DNA of 64,000 nt from Microbacterium testaceum StLB037. GTDB lineage: Bacteria > Actinomycetota > Actinomycetes > Actinomycetales > Microbacteriaceae. This document shows positions 45,736 through 54,058 of this stretch, one piece after another. Under the pieces are notes generated by a model. The model worked only from the letters and a program-made list of their open reading frames with translations. It searched no databases and was not told where the DNA came from. The translations under genes and the position numbers were made by a program. The first letter of the stretch is position 1; every line of letters begins with the position of its first letter. Location of the stretch: NCBI RefSeq assembly GCF_900104345.1, contig NZ_FNJN01000002.1:434001-498000 (forward strand). The letters are read 5' to 3'.

Positions 45736-46713
45736 TCACATGCCGAAGCGGGCGTCGAGCCAGGCCACCTGCTTCATCCAGTGGCGGTGCCCGCCGCCCT
45801 CGTGGCCGTTGTAGGGATACTCCTCGATGGCCGCATCGTCCGACGCGAGGGCGTGGAACGCGGCGAAGACGCCCGACGGCAGCACGACGTCGTCCATGAA
45901 CGCCACCGAGAAGAACGCGGGCTGGGTGATGCGTCGGGCGAGGATCGCGCCGTCGACGTACGACAGGGTGCGGAGCACGCTCGCCGTGTTGTCGCGATGC
46001 ACCGCGAGATAGCGCGTGATCTCGGTGAACGGCGCCGAGGGCGTGCGCGTGATGGCGTTGGGGAAGTCGCACAGGAAGGGCACGTCGGGCAGGACCGCCG
46101 CGACCGCCTCGCCCGCGAGGGCCGCCGCGGCGATCGAGAGCCCGCCGCCCTGGCTGCCGCCGGTGACGGCGACCCGCGAGGGATCGACCCCGGGGAGCTC
46201 GCGCACCACGTCCACCAGGCGCACGGCGTCGGTGAACAGGCGGCGGTAGTAGTAGTCGTGCGGATCCCGGATGCCGCGCGTCATGACGCCGGGGAAAGCG
46301 GCCGCGGAGCCGTGGGGGTCGGGGGTGTCGCCGACGCTCCACGTCGACCCCTGGCCGCGGGTGTCCATGATGACGTGCACGTAGCCGGCGGTCGCCCAGT
46401 TCAGACGCTCTCCCGGCAGGCCGCGGCCGCCGCCGTAACCGATGTACTCGATGACGGCGGGCAGGAGCGCGTCGCCGTGCGGGCGCACGACCCAGCCGCG
46501 GATCTCGTCGCCGTCGAAGCCGGTGAAGGTGAGGTCCGAGACGCTCAGGGCGCGCACGGGGGCGTCGATCGGGGTCAGGGTGGCGGGCCGAGCCGCAGCG
46601 CGCGCCTCGGCGATCGTGGTCTCCCAGAACGCCTCGAGATCGGCCGGTGCCTTGAGGGCGGGGCGATAGGCCCGCAGAAGCTCGATCGGCATGTCGGTGA
46701 AGGTGACGGCCAT
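45736..46713 (-). CDS. Acetyl xylan esterase / cephalosporin-C deacetylase family (CE7)
   Basis: A 325-residue alpha/beta hydrolase of carbohydrate esterase family 7: RGQGS (oxyanion) at about 119-123, nucleophile Ser187 in TGGSQGGGLS, an aspartate in FMDDVVLPS and a histidine in YNGHEGGGH. It has no signal peptide, so it removes acetyl groups from short xylo-oligosaccharides inside the cell. AGGAGG precedes ATG 46713. It is divergent from the large arabinofuranosidase gene, and the shared gap holds two operator-like palindromes, so both probably answer to plant hemicellulose. Confidence 0.92.
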   Translation of the reverse strand: MAVTFTDMPIELLRAYRPALKAPADLEAFWETTIAEARAAARPATLTPIDAPVRALSVSDLTFTGFDGDEIRGWVVRPHGDALLPAVIEYIGYGGGRGLPGERLNWATAGYVHVIMDTRGQGSTWSVGDTPDPHGSAAAFPGVMTRGIRDPHDYYYRRLFTDAVRLVDVVRELPGVDPSRVAVTGGSQGGGLSIAAAALAGEAVAAVLPDVPFLCDFPNAITRTPSAPFTEITRYLAVHRDNTASVLRTLSYVDGAILARRITQPAFFSVAFMDDVVLPSGVFAAFHALASDDAAIEEYPYNGHEGGGHRHWMKQVAWLDARFGM

Positions 46714-46818
46714 GGTTCCTCCTGGTGTCCGGGGCGAACCGACAGTAGCAACGGGTGGCGTCACCGGGGGCGGCGGCCCCCGCTCAGCGCGCGTGGATTC
46801 CGCGTCGTCGGAAACAAA

Positions 46819-46832
46819 TGTGAGGCTTCACA
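46819..46832. promoter_or_regulatory. Palindromic site TGTGA-GGCT-TCACA
   Basis: A 5-4-5 inverted repeat in the divergent gap between the esterase and arabinofuranosidase genes. It resembles a GntR or CRP-like site; no assignment is possible from sequence alone. Confidence 0.4.
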
Positions 46833-46870
46833 TTCTTCTCGCTTCTGCGGTCTAACGTTGCAAATCATCC

Positions 46871-46900
46871 TTGACAGCATTCCCAGCCGCCTCCAATATT
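46871..46900 (+). promoter_or_regulatory. Sigma-70-type promoter of the GH43-GH51 gene
   Basis: A consensus -35 TTGACA (46871-46876) is followed, 17 bases later, by CAATAT (46894-46899). It is the best promoter match seen in the window and points at the arabinofuranosidase gene 80 bases downstream. Confidence 0.65.
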
Positions 46901-46907
46901 GCGGATA

Positions 46908-46919
46908 GTGAGCGCTCAC
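46908..46919. promoter_or_regulatory. Candidate LacI-family operator GTGAGCGCTCAC
   Basis: A perfect 12-base palindrome immediately after the -10 element, with the central CG of LacI-type operators. Binding there would block transcription of the GH43-GH51 gene. No LacI gene is in the window, so the regulator is encoded elsewhere. Confidence 0.7.
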
Positions 46920-46978
46920 ATTGAGATGCTCACGTCGCGCCGGCCCCCGCCGGACACCCATCGTCGAGGAGGACGAGC

Positions 46979-49900
46979 ATGGTGCTGTCACGACCTGTTT
47001 CCGAGGACCGGAGCCGGAGGGGCATCGTGCGACGCGCGGGCTCGCTCGTCGCGGCTGCCGCCGTCGTCCTGAGCGGCCTGGTCCCCGCCGTCGCCGCCTC
47101 GGCAGCGCCGCTGCCCACGCCGCTGGCGTCGTACGACTTCGCCGCGACGACCGGAACCACGGTCCCCGACTCCTCGGGGCACGGACGCGACGCGGTCATC
47201 CGCGGCACCGGCTCGAGCGTCGACGGAGACGCCCTCTCGCTGCCGGGCGGAGCCTCGGGCTCCTCGGCCGCCTACGTCGAACTGCCCACGGGGCTCTTCG
47301 ACGGCAAGAGCACCGTCACCGTCTCGGCCTGGCTGCAGGACCGCACCGGAGCGGGCAACCAGGCGGCGATGTTCTTCGGCACCACCGAGAACCTCCCCCA
47401 GCAGTACTGGTTGCTGAACCCCGCCAACCCGGCCGGCCAGGTCAAGTCGGTGCTGACGGACGGACCACGGATCGCGCAGCCCTGGACCCTCGAGCGGGGG
47501 ATCGCGCCGACGGACGGAGCCCGCGGCATCCCGGGTCCCTCCGCCACCTCCGAGTGGGCGCTGTACACCACCGTGATCACCCCCACCTCGATCACCGCCT
47601 ACCTCGGCGGCACCAAGATCGGCACGGTCGCCACCTCGCGCTCGGTCGCCGAGTTCGGCTCGGGCCTGGTCGCCTACATCGGGCGCTCCTCGTACCCCGA
47701 CCGCGTGTGGAAGGGCGGCGTCCGCGACGTCGCCGTCTTCGACAGCGCGCTCAGCGACGACGACGTCAAGGCGCTCGTCGCACAGGGCACCCCCACGAAC
47801 CAGCAGGACGTGGACACCGCCGCGCAGGCCCTCTCGGTCCCGGATGCCGATGACGTGCGCGGCAACGTGACGCTGCCCGCGACCGGGACGAATGGGACGA
47901 CGGTGTCCTGGTCGTCGTCGAACGCGCAGGTCGTGACCGCCACGGGCGAGGTCACCCGGCCCGCCACGGGATCCGCCGCCGTGACCGTGAAACTGACCGC
48001 CACGATCGCGAAGGGATCCAGCCAGACCACTCGCGAGATCGAGCTCATCGTGCAGCCGAAGCCGGCGGCGCAGAAGCTCGAGGGCTACTTCTTCCCCTTC
48101 TTCACGGGGGAGAGCACCACCACCGACGAGGAGATCTCGTTCGCCACGAGCCGCGGGGACGACCCGAAGAACTGGCTCACCCTCAACGACGGCACGCCCG
48201 TCCTCACCTCGGACCAGGGGGAGAAGGGCATCCGCGACCCGTTCGTCATGCGCTCGCCCGACGGGGACCGCTTCTACATGCTCTCCACCGACCTGAACAT
48301 GTTCGACCTCTACAACGGCGACTTCGGCCGCGCGCAAGAGGTCGGCAGCCGCAAGCTCAACGTCTGGCAGTCCGACGACCTCACGACGTGGAGCCCCCTG
48401 CGCCAGATCACCGTCTCGAGCGAGTTCGCGGGCAACACCTGGGCGCCGGAGGCCACGTGGGACGCCGACCGCGGGGAGTACGTCGTCTACTGGGCCTCGA
48501 ACCTCTACCCGAGCGCGTCCACCACGGGTCGCAAGGCGGCCGACACGTATAACCGCATGATGATGGTCACCACTCGCGACTTCGTGACCTTCAGCGAGCC
48601 GCAGCCCTGGGTCGACGTCAAGCGCGGCGCGGGCAAGGGCACCATCGACGCCACCGTCGTGCGCGACGGCGACACCTACTACCGCTTCATCAAGGACGAG
48701 GCGTCGATGACCGTGCGCCAGGAGCGCTCGACCTCGCTCACCGCCACGGTCACCGGATCGCTTCCGACCACGACGTCGAGCCCCGGCTGGCAGCTCGTGA
48801 AGGAGCAGATCGGCGTCGGACAGCCCAACCCCTGGGGCGGCACGTTCACCAATGGCGAGGGTCCCACGGTGTTCGCCGACAACGCCGAGCCCGGTCACTG
48901 GTACATGCTCATCGACCAGCCGAGCTACCACGGCGGTCAGGGCTACATGATGTTCGAGACCCGCGACATCGCGTCGGGGACCTGGACCTCGGTTCTGGAT
49001 GCCACCCTCCCGGCGCGCCCGCGCCACGGAACCGTCCTGCCGATCAGCGCCGCCGAGCAGCAGCGACTGCTCGCGGCGTATCCGACCGATGAGACCTCGG
49101 ACTTCTCGATCACGGCTGACCCGAGCGCGAAGGGCGCCGAGATCGACGACGCGATGTACGGCGTCTTCTTCGAGGACATCAACAACGCGGCCGACGGCGG
49201 CCTGTACGCCGAGCTCGTCCGCAACCGTTCGTTCGAATTCCTGCCCGTCGATAACCGGGGCTTCACGGGGATGACCGCGTGGACACCGGTGGCCCTCGGC
49301 GGCGGCGCGGGCTCGGCGCAGCCGGTCAACGACGACAAGCGCATGAACGAGCGCAACCGCACGTACCTGCAGCTCGACCTCCGCAACGGGGCCGGGACCT
49401 ACGGCGTCGAGAATGCCGGCTTCGACACGGGTGTGGCCCTTACGAAAGACGAGACCTACGACGTGTCGTTCTGGGCGCGGACCACGGCGACCGGCGGAAC
49501 CCCCGTCTCGCTCGTGCTGCGTTCGGCCGACGGCACCGCGCTGTCGAACCCGTTCACGGCGACCGTGGGCGGCGACGGCTGGGTGAAGTACCGCGGCTCC
49601 GTGACGGCGACGGCCACGACCGACGCCGCCCGCGTACTCGTCCAGGCCGCCGGCACCGGGACCCTGCGCCTCGACGAGGTCTCGGTCTTCCCGCGCGACA
49701 CGTTCATGGGGCGGACCAACGGTCTGCGCAAGGACGTCGCTCAGAAGATCGCCGACCTGCACCCGAAGTTCGTCCGCTTCCCGGGCGGGTGCATCGTCAA
49801 CGTCAACAGCCACGCCGACTACTCGGCCGGCTCCAACTACGAGCGTGCGCGCTCGTACCAGTGGAAGGACAGCGTCGGCCCGGTCGAGACCCGTGCCACC

Positions 49901-52486
49901 AACGCCAACTTCTGGGGGTACAACCAGTCCCTCGGCCTCGGGTACTACGAGTACTTCCAGTTCGCCGAGGACATCGGCGCCAAACCCGTCCCCGACGTCC
50001 CCGCGCTCCTGAACGGGTGCGGGCAGGCGCTGCAGGCGACCGATCCGGCGCAGCTGCAGCGACACATCCAGGACACGCTCGACCTCATCGAGTTCGCCAA
50101 GGGCGACGTGACCACGACCTGGGGGAAGCTTCGTGCCGACATGGGGCACCCCGCTCCCTTCGCCCTCGATCGCATCGAGATCGGCAACGAAGAGAACTAC
50201 CCCGAGGCCTTCATGGCGAACTTCGTGACCTTCCGGGATGCCATCGCCGCCACGTACCCGGACATGATCCTGATCAGCAACTCGGGCCCGGACGACACCG
50301 GGGCGGTGTTCGATCAGCACTGGGCGCAGAACCGGGCCCAGAAGGTCGACATGGTCGACGAGCACTACTACAACGACCCGTCGTGGTTCCTCTCGAACAA
50401 TCACCGCTACGACTCCTACGACCGTCAGGGTCCGAAGGTCTGGATCGGTGAGTACGCCTCGCTCGACAACCGCTTCGCCAACGCGCTGTCGGAGGCGGCG
50501 TACATGACCGGCCTGGAGCGCAACGCCGACGTCGTCAAGATGGCCTCGTACGCGCCGCTGCTCGCCGACACCAGCAGCACGCAGTGGCGGCCCGACCTGA
50601 TCTGGTTCGATCGCGACCAGGTGTGGGGCTCGGCGAACTACGAGGTGCAGAAGCTCTTCATGAGCAACGTCGGCGACCGGGTCGTTCCGACCACGGCGGG
50701 CGGGGATCTGGCATCCACCGATCTCGCCGGCGCCGTCGGCCTGTCGACGTGGAGCACTTCGGCCCGGTACGACGACGTGAAGGTGACGACGCCCGACGGG
50801 AAGACGCTCTTCTCCGACGACTTCGCCGACAAGAACGACGACGGGTGGTCGAAGCTCGCGGGCGCCGGATCGTGGTCGGCCGCCGACGGCAGCTACGTGC
50901 AGTCCTCGACGACGGCGAACAACACGCTCGTCGCCGGTCCCGCACTGACCGCCACCGACTACGACGTCTCGCTCAAGGCCACGAAGCTCGCCGGTGCCGA
51001 GGGCTTCCTCGTCGGCTTCGGCGTGAAGGGGTCGGCCGACTACCTGTGGTGGAACCTCGGCGGGTGGGGCAACACCCGTAGCGTCGTCGAGAAGGCCGCG
51101 GGTGGGGCGAAGTCGATCGTGGCGGACACGGGCACCCCCCGCGTCGAGACCGGTCGGACCTACGACCTGCGCATCCAGGTGCGCGGCGCCCGGGTGACCC
51201 TCTTCGCCGACGGCGTGCAGCAGGGGCAGTTCACCAACACGGCGGTCGAACCGTTCGCGCAGGTCATGACGACGGACGACACGAACGGAGACGTGATCCT
51301 CAAGGTCGTCAACGCCCAGGCCAAGGCCGCGGTGACCAAGGTGGATCTCGGTGGGCTCACCGTGCTCCCGACCGCGGACGTGACGACCCTGCAGGCGGCC
51401 CCGACGGCGCTGAACACGGCGACCTCGACGCCCGTGGCTCCGAAGACCTCGCAGATGCCGGTCTCGAGCACCTTCACGCACTCGTTCGAGCCGTACTCGG
51501 TAACGTTCGTGCGGATGCACACCCGTCCGGCCGACAAGACGGCGCCGACGGTGGCTGTGAAAACGGATCCGGTCTCGCCCGATGGCGCCGAGGGGTGGTA
51601 CGTGTCGCAGCCGTCGATCACGGCCACGGCGACCGACGACATCGACCAGGCACCGCGCCTCGAGGTCAGCGCCGACGGGGGGAACACCTGGGCGACGTAC
51701 ACCGGCGCGGTGACCCCGGCGGAGGGGACGTCGAACGTGACCTTCAAGGCCACCGACGCCGCGGGGAACGTCTCGCCCTTCGTCACGGCGACGGTGAAGG
51801 TCGACCGCACGGCCCCGACGACGACCACGACGGTGGATGCCGCAGCCCGCACGGTCACGCTCGCCGCGAGCGACAGCGGGTCGGGAGTGGCGCGCCTGGA
51901 GTACCGCGTCGGCGACGCGGCGACCTGGACGACCGCGTCCGGAGCGCAGGCGGTCGTGAGCGTCGGTGCGGGGGCGACCACCGTGTCGTACCGAGCGGTC
52001 GACGTGGCCGGCAACATCAGCGGGACGGGATCGACCGCGGTCGGCGCGAACGCCGGAGACCCGACCCTGTCGGTCTCGGGCAACCTCGTCGCCGGGGGCG
52101 TCGTGACGGTGTCGGGAACGGGCTGGCCCGCGAACGCCGACGGGGAGCTCGAACTGCGCTCCACTCCGGTGCAGCTGGGCGCGGTCCGCACCGATGCCGG
52201 TGGGGCGTTCCTCGTGAACGTCACCCTCCCCGCGGACACCCCTGCGGGCGCGCACCGGGTGATCGCGCGTATCGGCGGAGTCGAGGCAGCGGTGGGAATC
52301 GAGGTCCGGGCCGCCGCGGGTGGCGCCGTCCCCGTCGTTCCCGCGGCTCCGAGTGCGCCGGCCGGTTCGACCCCGTCTCCGCTGGCGGTGACCGGCGGGG
52401 TGGTCTCGGGTGCGGCCCTCGCCCTCGGACTGCTCGCGGTGCTGGTCGGTGCGGCCCTGAAGCGCCGCCGCCGGGCGATCGGCTGA
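46979..52486 (+). CDS. Secreted, wall-anchored GH43-GH51 alpha-L-arabinofuranosidase/xylosidase
   Basis: An 1835-residue modular enzyme. Order: signal peptide (to about residue 42, ASA); LamG-type carbohydrate-binding domain (about 45-265); a bacterial Ig-like domain (about 275-362); a GH43-type domain (about 365-700; RDPFVMRSPDGDRFYML, TWAPEATWD, GTIDATVVRDG); GH51 (from about 717, AMYGVFFEDINNAADGGLYAEL), with acid/base Glu1071 in GNEEN and nucleophile Glu1158 in WIGEYAS; a second LamG-like domain inside the GH51 C-terminal part (about 1260-1430); Ig-like repeats; and the sorting signal LAVTG with hydrophobic tail and RRRR. The two catalytic domains together should strip arabinose from arabinan or arabinoxylan on the cell surface. 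A GAGGAGG site precedes ATG 46979; promoter and LacI-type operator lie upstream. Confidence 0.9.
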   Translation: MVLSRPVSEDRSRRGIVRRAGSLVAAAAVVLSGLVPAVAASAAPLPTPLASYDFAATTGTTVPDSSGHGRDAVIRGTGSSVDGDALSLPGGASGSSAAYVELPTGLFDGKSTVTVSAWLQDRTGAGNQAAMFFGTTENLPQQYWLLNPANPAGQVKSVLTDGPRIAQPWTLERGIAPTDGARGIPGPSATSEWALYTTVITPTSITAYLGGTKIGTVATSRSVAEFGSGLVAYIGRSSYPDRVWKGGVRDVAVFDSALSDDDVKALVAQGTPTNQQDVDTAAQALSVPDADDVRGNVTLPATGTNGTTVSWSSSNAQVVTATGEVTRPATGSAAVTVKLTATIAKGSSQTTREIELIVQPKPAAQKLEGYFFPFFTGESTTTDEEISFATSRGDDPKNWLTLNDGTPVLTSDQGEKGIRDPFVMRSPDGDRFYMLSTDLNMFDLYNGDFGRAQEVGSRKLNVWQSDDLTTWSPLRQITVSSEFAGNTWAPEATWDADRGEYVVYWASNLYPSASTTGRKAADTYNRMMMVTTRDFVTFSEPQPWVDVKRGAGKGTIDATVVRDGDTYYRFIKDEASMTVRQERSTSLTATVTGSLPTTTSSPGWQLVKEQIGVGQPNPWGGTFTNGEGPTVFADNAEPGHWYMLIDQPSYHGGQGYMMFETRDIASGTWTSVLDATLPARPRHGTVLPISAAEQQRLLAAYPTDETSDFSITADPSAKGAEIDDAMYGVFFEDINNAADGGLYAELVRNRSFEFLPVDNRGFTGMTAWTPVALGGGAGSAQPVNDDKRMNERNRTYLQLDLRNGAGTYGVENAGFDTGVALTKDETYDVSFWARTTATGGTPVSLVLRSADGTALSNPFTATVGGDGWVKYRGSVTATATTDAARVLVQAAGTGTLRLDEVSVFPRDTFMGRTNGLRKDVAQKIADLHPKFVRFPGGCIVNVNSHADYSAGSNYERARSYQWKDSVGPVETRATNANFWGYNQSLGLGYYEYFQFAEDIGAKPVPDVPALLNGCGQALQATDPAQLQRHIQDTLDLIEFAKGDVTTTWGKLRADMGHPAPFALDRIEIGNEENYPEAFMANFVTFRDAIAATYPDMILISNSGPDDTGAVFDQHWAQNRAQKVDMVDEHYYNDPSWFLSNNHRYDSYDRQGPKVWIGEYASLDNRFANALSEAAYMTGLERNADVVKMASYAPLLADTSSTQWRPDLIWFDRDQVWGSANYEVQKLFMSNVGDRVVPTTAGGDLASTDLAGAVGLSTWSTSARYDDVKVTTPDGKTLFSDDFADKNDDGWSKLAGAGSWSAADGSYVQSSTTANNTLVAGPALTATDYDVSLKATKLAGAEGFLVGFGVKGSADYLWWNLGGWGNTRSVVEKAAGGAKSIVADTGTPRVETGRTYDLRIQVRGARVTLFADGVQQGQFTNTAVEPFAQVMTTDDTNGDVILKVVNAQAKAAVTKVDLGGLTVLPTADVTTLQAAPTALNTATSTPVAPKTSQMPVSSTFTHSFEPYSVTFVRMHTRPADKTAPTVAVKTDPVSPDGAEGWYVSQPSITATATDDIDQAPRLEVSADGGNTWATYTGAVTPAEGTSNVTFKATDAAGNVSPFVTATVKVDRTAPTTTTTVDAAARTVTLAASDSGSGVARLEYRVGDAATWTTASGAQAVVSVGAGATTVSYRAVDVAGNISGTGSTAVGANAGDPTLSVSGNLVAGGVVTVSGTGWPANADGELELRSTPVQLGAVRTDAGGAFLVNVTLPADTPAGAHRVIARIGGVEAAVGIEVRAAAGGAVPVVPAAPSAPAGSTPSPLAVTGGVVSGAALALGLLAVLVGAALKRRRRAIG

Positions 52487-52505
52487 GGCCGGGCCGCCCG
52501 CAAGA

Positions 52506-52558
52506 AGGAACGAACGACGCCCCGGTCGCCGAGAGGTGGCCGGGGCGTCGGCGTTCCT
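52506..52558. terminator. Terminator hairpin after the GH43-GH51 gene
   Basis: GACGCCCCGG (52516-52525) and CCGGGGCGTC (52540-52549) form the stem core, and AGGAAC/GTTCCT (52506-52511, 52553-52558) the base. It starts 20 bases after the stop codon. Confidence 0.75.
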
Positions 52559-52567
52559 CCGACGAGA

Positions 52568-52713
52568 AGAACGTTGCCCGGCCGCCGCAAGGCGACCGGG
52601 CAACCTCGGTCTGGAACAAGCAAGAACGTTGCCCTGCCGCCGTAAGGCGACCGGGCAACCCTGCTCGGAAACAAAAAGAACGTTGCCCGGCCGCCGTGAG
52701 GCGACCGGGCAAC
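52568..52713. repeat. Three tandem 37-base hairpin repeats
   Basis: Copies at 52568-52604, 52623-52659 and 52677-52713 differ at only a few positions. Each is itself a hairpin: GTTGCCCGGCCGCC, a 5-6-base loop, GGCGACCGGGCAAC. They are separated by unlike 17-18-base stretches. The array lies between the convergent GH43-GH51 and protease genes, on the far side of a terminator. Confidence 0.9.
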
Positions 52714-52733
52714 GGGGTACACCCGGAGGGGGA

Positions 52734-53858
52734 TCAGCTCGTGAGCAGGCGCAGGCCGTAGGTCTGCAGGATCTCGTTCACGGGCTGGAAGTACGTCGTT
52801 CCGCCGGTCGAGCAGTTGCCCGAGCCTCCGGAGGTGACGCCCTGGGCCTGGTTGCCCGCGAGGAGCGAGCCGCCCGAGTCGCCCGGCTCCGCGCAGACGT
52901 TCGTGCGGATCAGGCCTGAGACCGACCCCTCGGCGTAGCGCACCGTGGAGTTGAAGCCCTGGATCTGGCCGCAGTGCCAGCCGGTCGTGGAGCCCGAGCG
53001 GCAGACGGTCGCGCCGACCGCGGCTGCGGTCGAGCCCTTCACGGCGACGCTGCCGCCGGCGTAGTTGGTCACCGATCCGACCGGGGTGTGGGTCGGCGTG
53101 CTCACCCAGGCGTAGTCGTTGCCGGGGAACGACGAGCCCTGGAAGGTGCCGTAGGTGGTGCTGTCGCCCGCGACGCCGCAGTGGCCGGCGGTGACGAACC
53201 CGCCCTGGACCGCGAAGCCCACGGAGCAGCGGCTCTGGTTGTTGATGTTGTAGGCGACACCGCCCTGGATCGTCGCGAACGTTTCGGGGGCCTCGGCCCC
53301 GGTCTCGAGTCGCACGGCACCGGCGGGGGCGTCGAGGGTGGCGACGAAGTCGGTCGCGGCCTGGTCGCCGCCGGCCACCACGTCGACGACGAGGTCGTTC
53401 TGTTCGACGTCGATCCACCACGACGGGATGACATCGGGCACGGTGCTCGATTCGATCTTCGCGGCGATCGCTTCGAGATCGTCGAGCGAATGCTCGGCGG
53501 CGACGGGCACGGCGCCCGCGTCGGCTGCGGCTTCGCGGGCCGCGTCGGTGGTGGCGGCGGCGTACACGGTGCGGGTCGACTCGTCGAGCCAGGTGCCCGC
53601 GAACGCCTCGCCCGCGACGGCGGCGACGTCGTCGGCGGTGTCGGCCGCGTCGGCCTGGAAACGCAGGACGTCCTGCGCGCCGGCGACGTCGGTGCCGAGG
53701 TCGGCGGCCATCGCCTCGAGCAGCTGCGCGTCGACTCCGTCGACGGCCGCGTCGGGCGACGACGTGGGGGTCTGCGCCAGCGCGGGGGCAGTGGCGGCGG
53801 TGGTCAGGAACAGGCCGAGGGCGGCTGCGCCCACGACGGTTTTCGATATGCGGTTCAC
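52734..53858 (-). CDS. Secreted S1 family serine protease (alpha-lytic/streptogrisin type)
   Basis: A preproprotease of 374 residues. A signal peptide (NRISKTVVGAAALGLFLTTAATAPALA) is followed by an alpha-lytic-type pro-region of about 150 residues and the catalytic domain from about TIQGGVAYNINNQSRCSVGF. The triad is visible: His in VTAGHCG, Asp in GNDYAWV, Ser in CAEPGDSGGSLL; cysteine pairs (CSVGF/GHC, CRSG/HCG, CAEPG/NCST) suggest disulfides. It should be folded by its pro-region and released outside. I prefer GTG 53858 over ATG 53876 because GGAAGG precedes it and the signal peptide then begins normally. Confidence 0.92.
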   Translation of the reverse strand: MNRISKTVVGAAALGLFLTTAATAPALAQTPTSSPDAAVDGVDAQLLEAMAADLGTDVAGAQDVLRFQADAADTADDVAAVAGEAFAGTWLDESTRTVYAAATTDAAREAAADAGAVPVAAEHSLDDLEAIAAKIESSTVPDVIPSWWIDVEQNDLVVDVVAGGDQAATDFVATLDAPAGAVRLETGAEAPETFATIQGGVAYNINNQSRCSVGFAVQGGFVTAGHCGVAGDSTTYGTFQGSSFPGNDYAWVSTPTHTPVGSVTNYAGGSVAVKGSTAAAVGATVCRSGSTTGWHCGQIQGFNSTVRYAEGSVSGLIRTNVCAEPGDSGGSLLAGNQAQGVTSGGSGNCSTGGTTYFQPVNEILQTYGLRLLTS

Positions 53859-54058
53859 GTTGGAGTGACCTTCCATCCAGGGGGATAAATGGCGGGGTAC
53901 CCACCGCCATACAAACACGAGCCGGACGAAAAGCGAAGGATTTCCTGTGAATATCTGATCGGAGTCCAACAAGATCGCTGGCAGTCGCGGGCGGCCGATC
54001 CTCGGGTTGCGCGGCGGGCCGCCGAGGTGCCACGCGCGCGGTGTTTAGGCTGACGGGC

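Noticed and set aside
46988..52603. Very long open frame on the minus strand opposite the GH43-GH51 gene
   Set aside because: It mirrors the real gene in a high-GC genome, has charged low-complexity composition (many R, H, G, V) and no domain; the plus strand has clear catalytic motifs.
52568..52713. CRISPR array
   Set aside because: Three 37-base units with 17-18-base spacers look array-like, but each unit is a near-perfect hairpin, the spacers are too short, the count is low and no cas gene is near.
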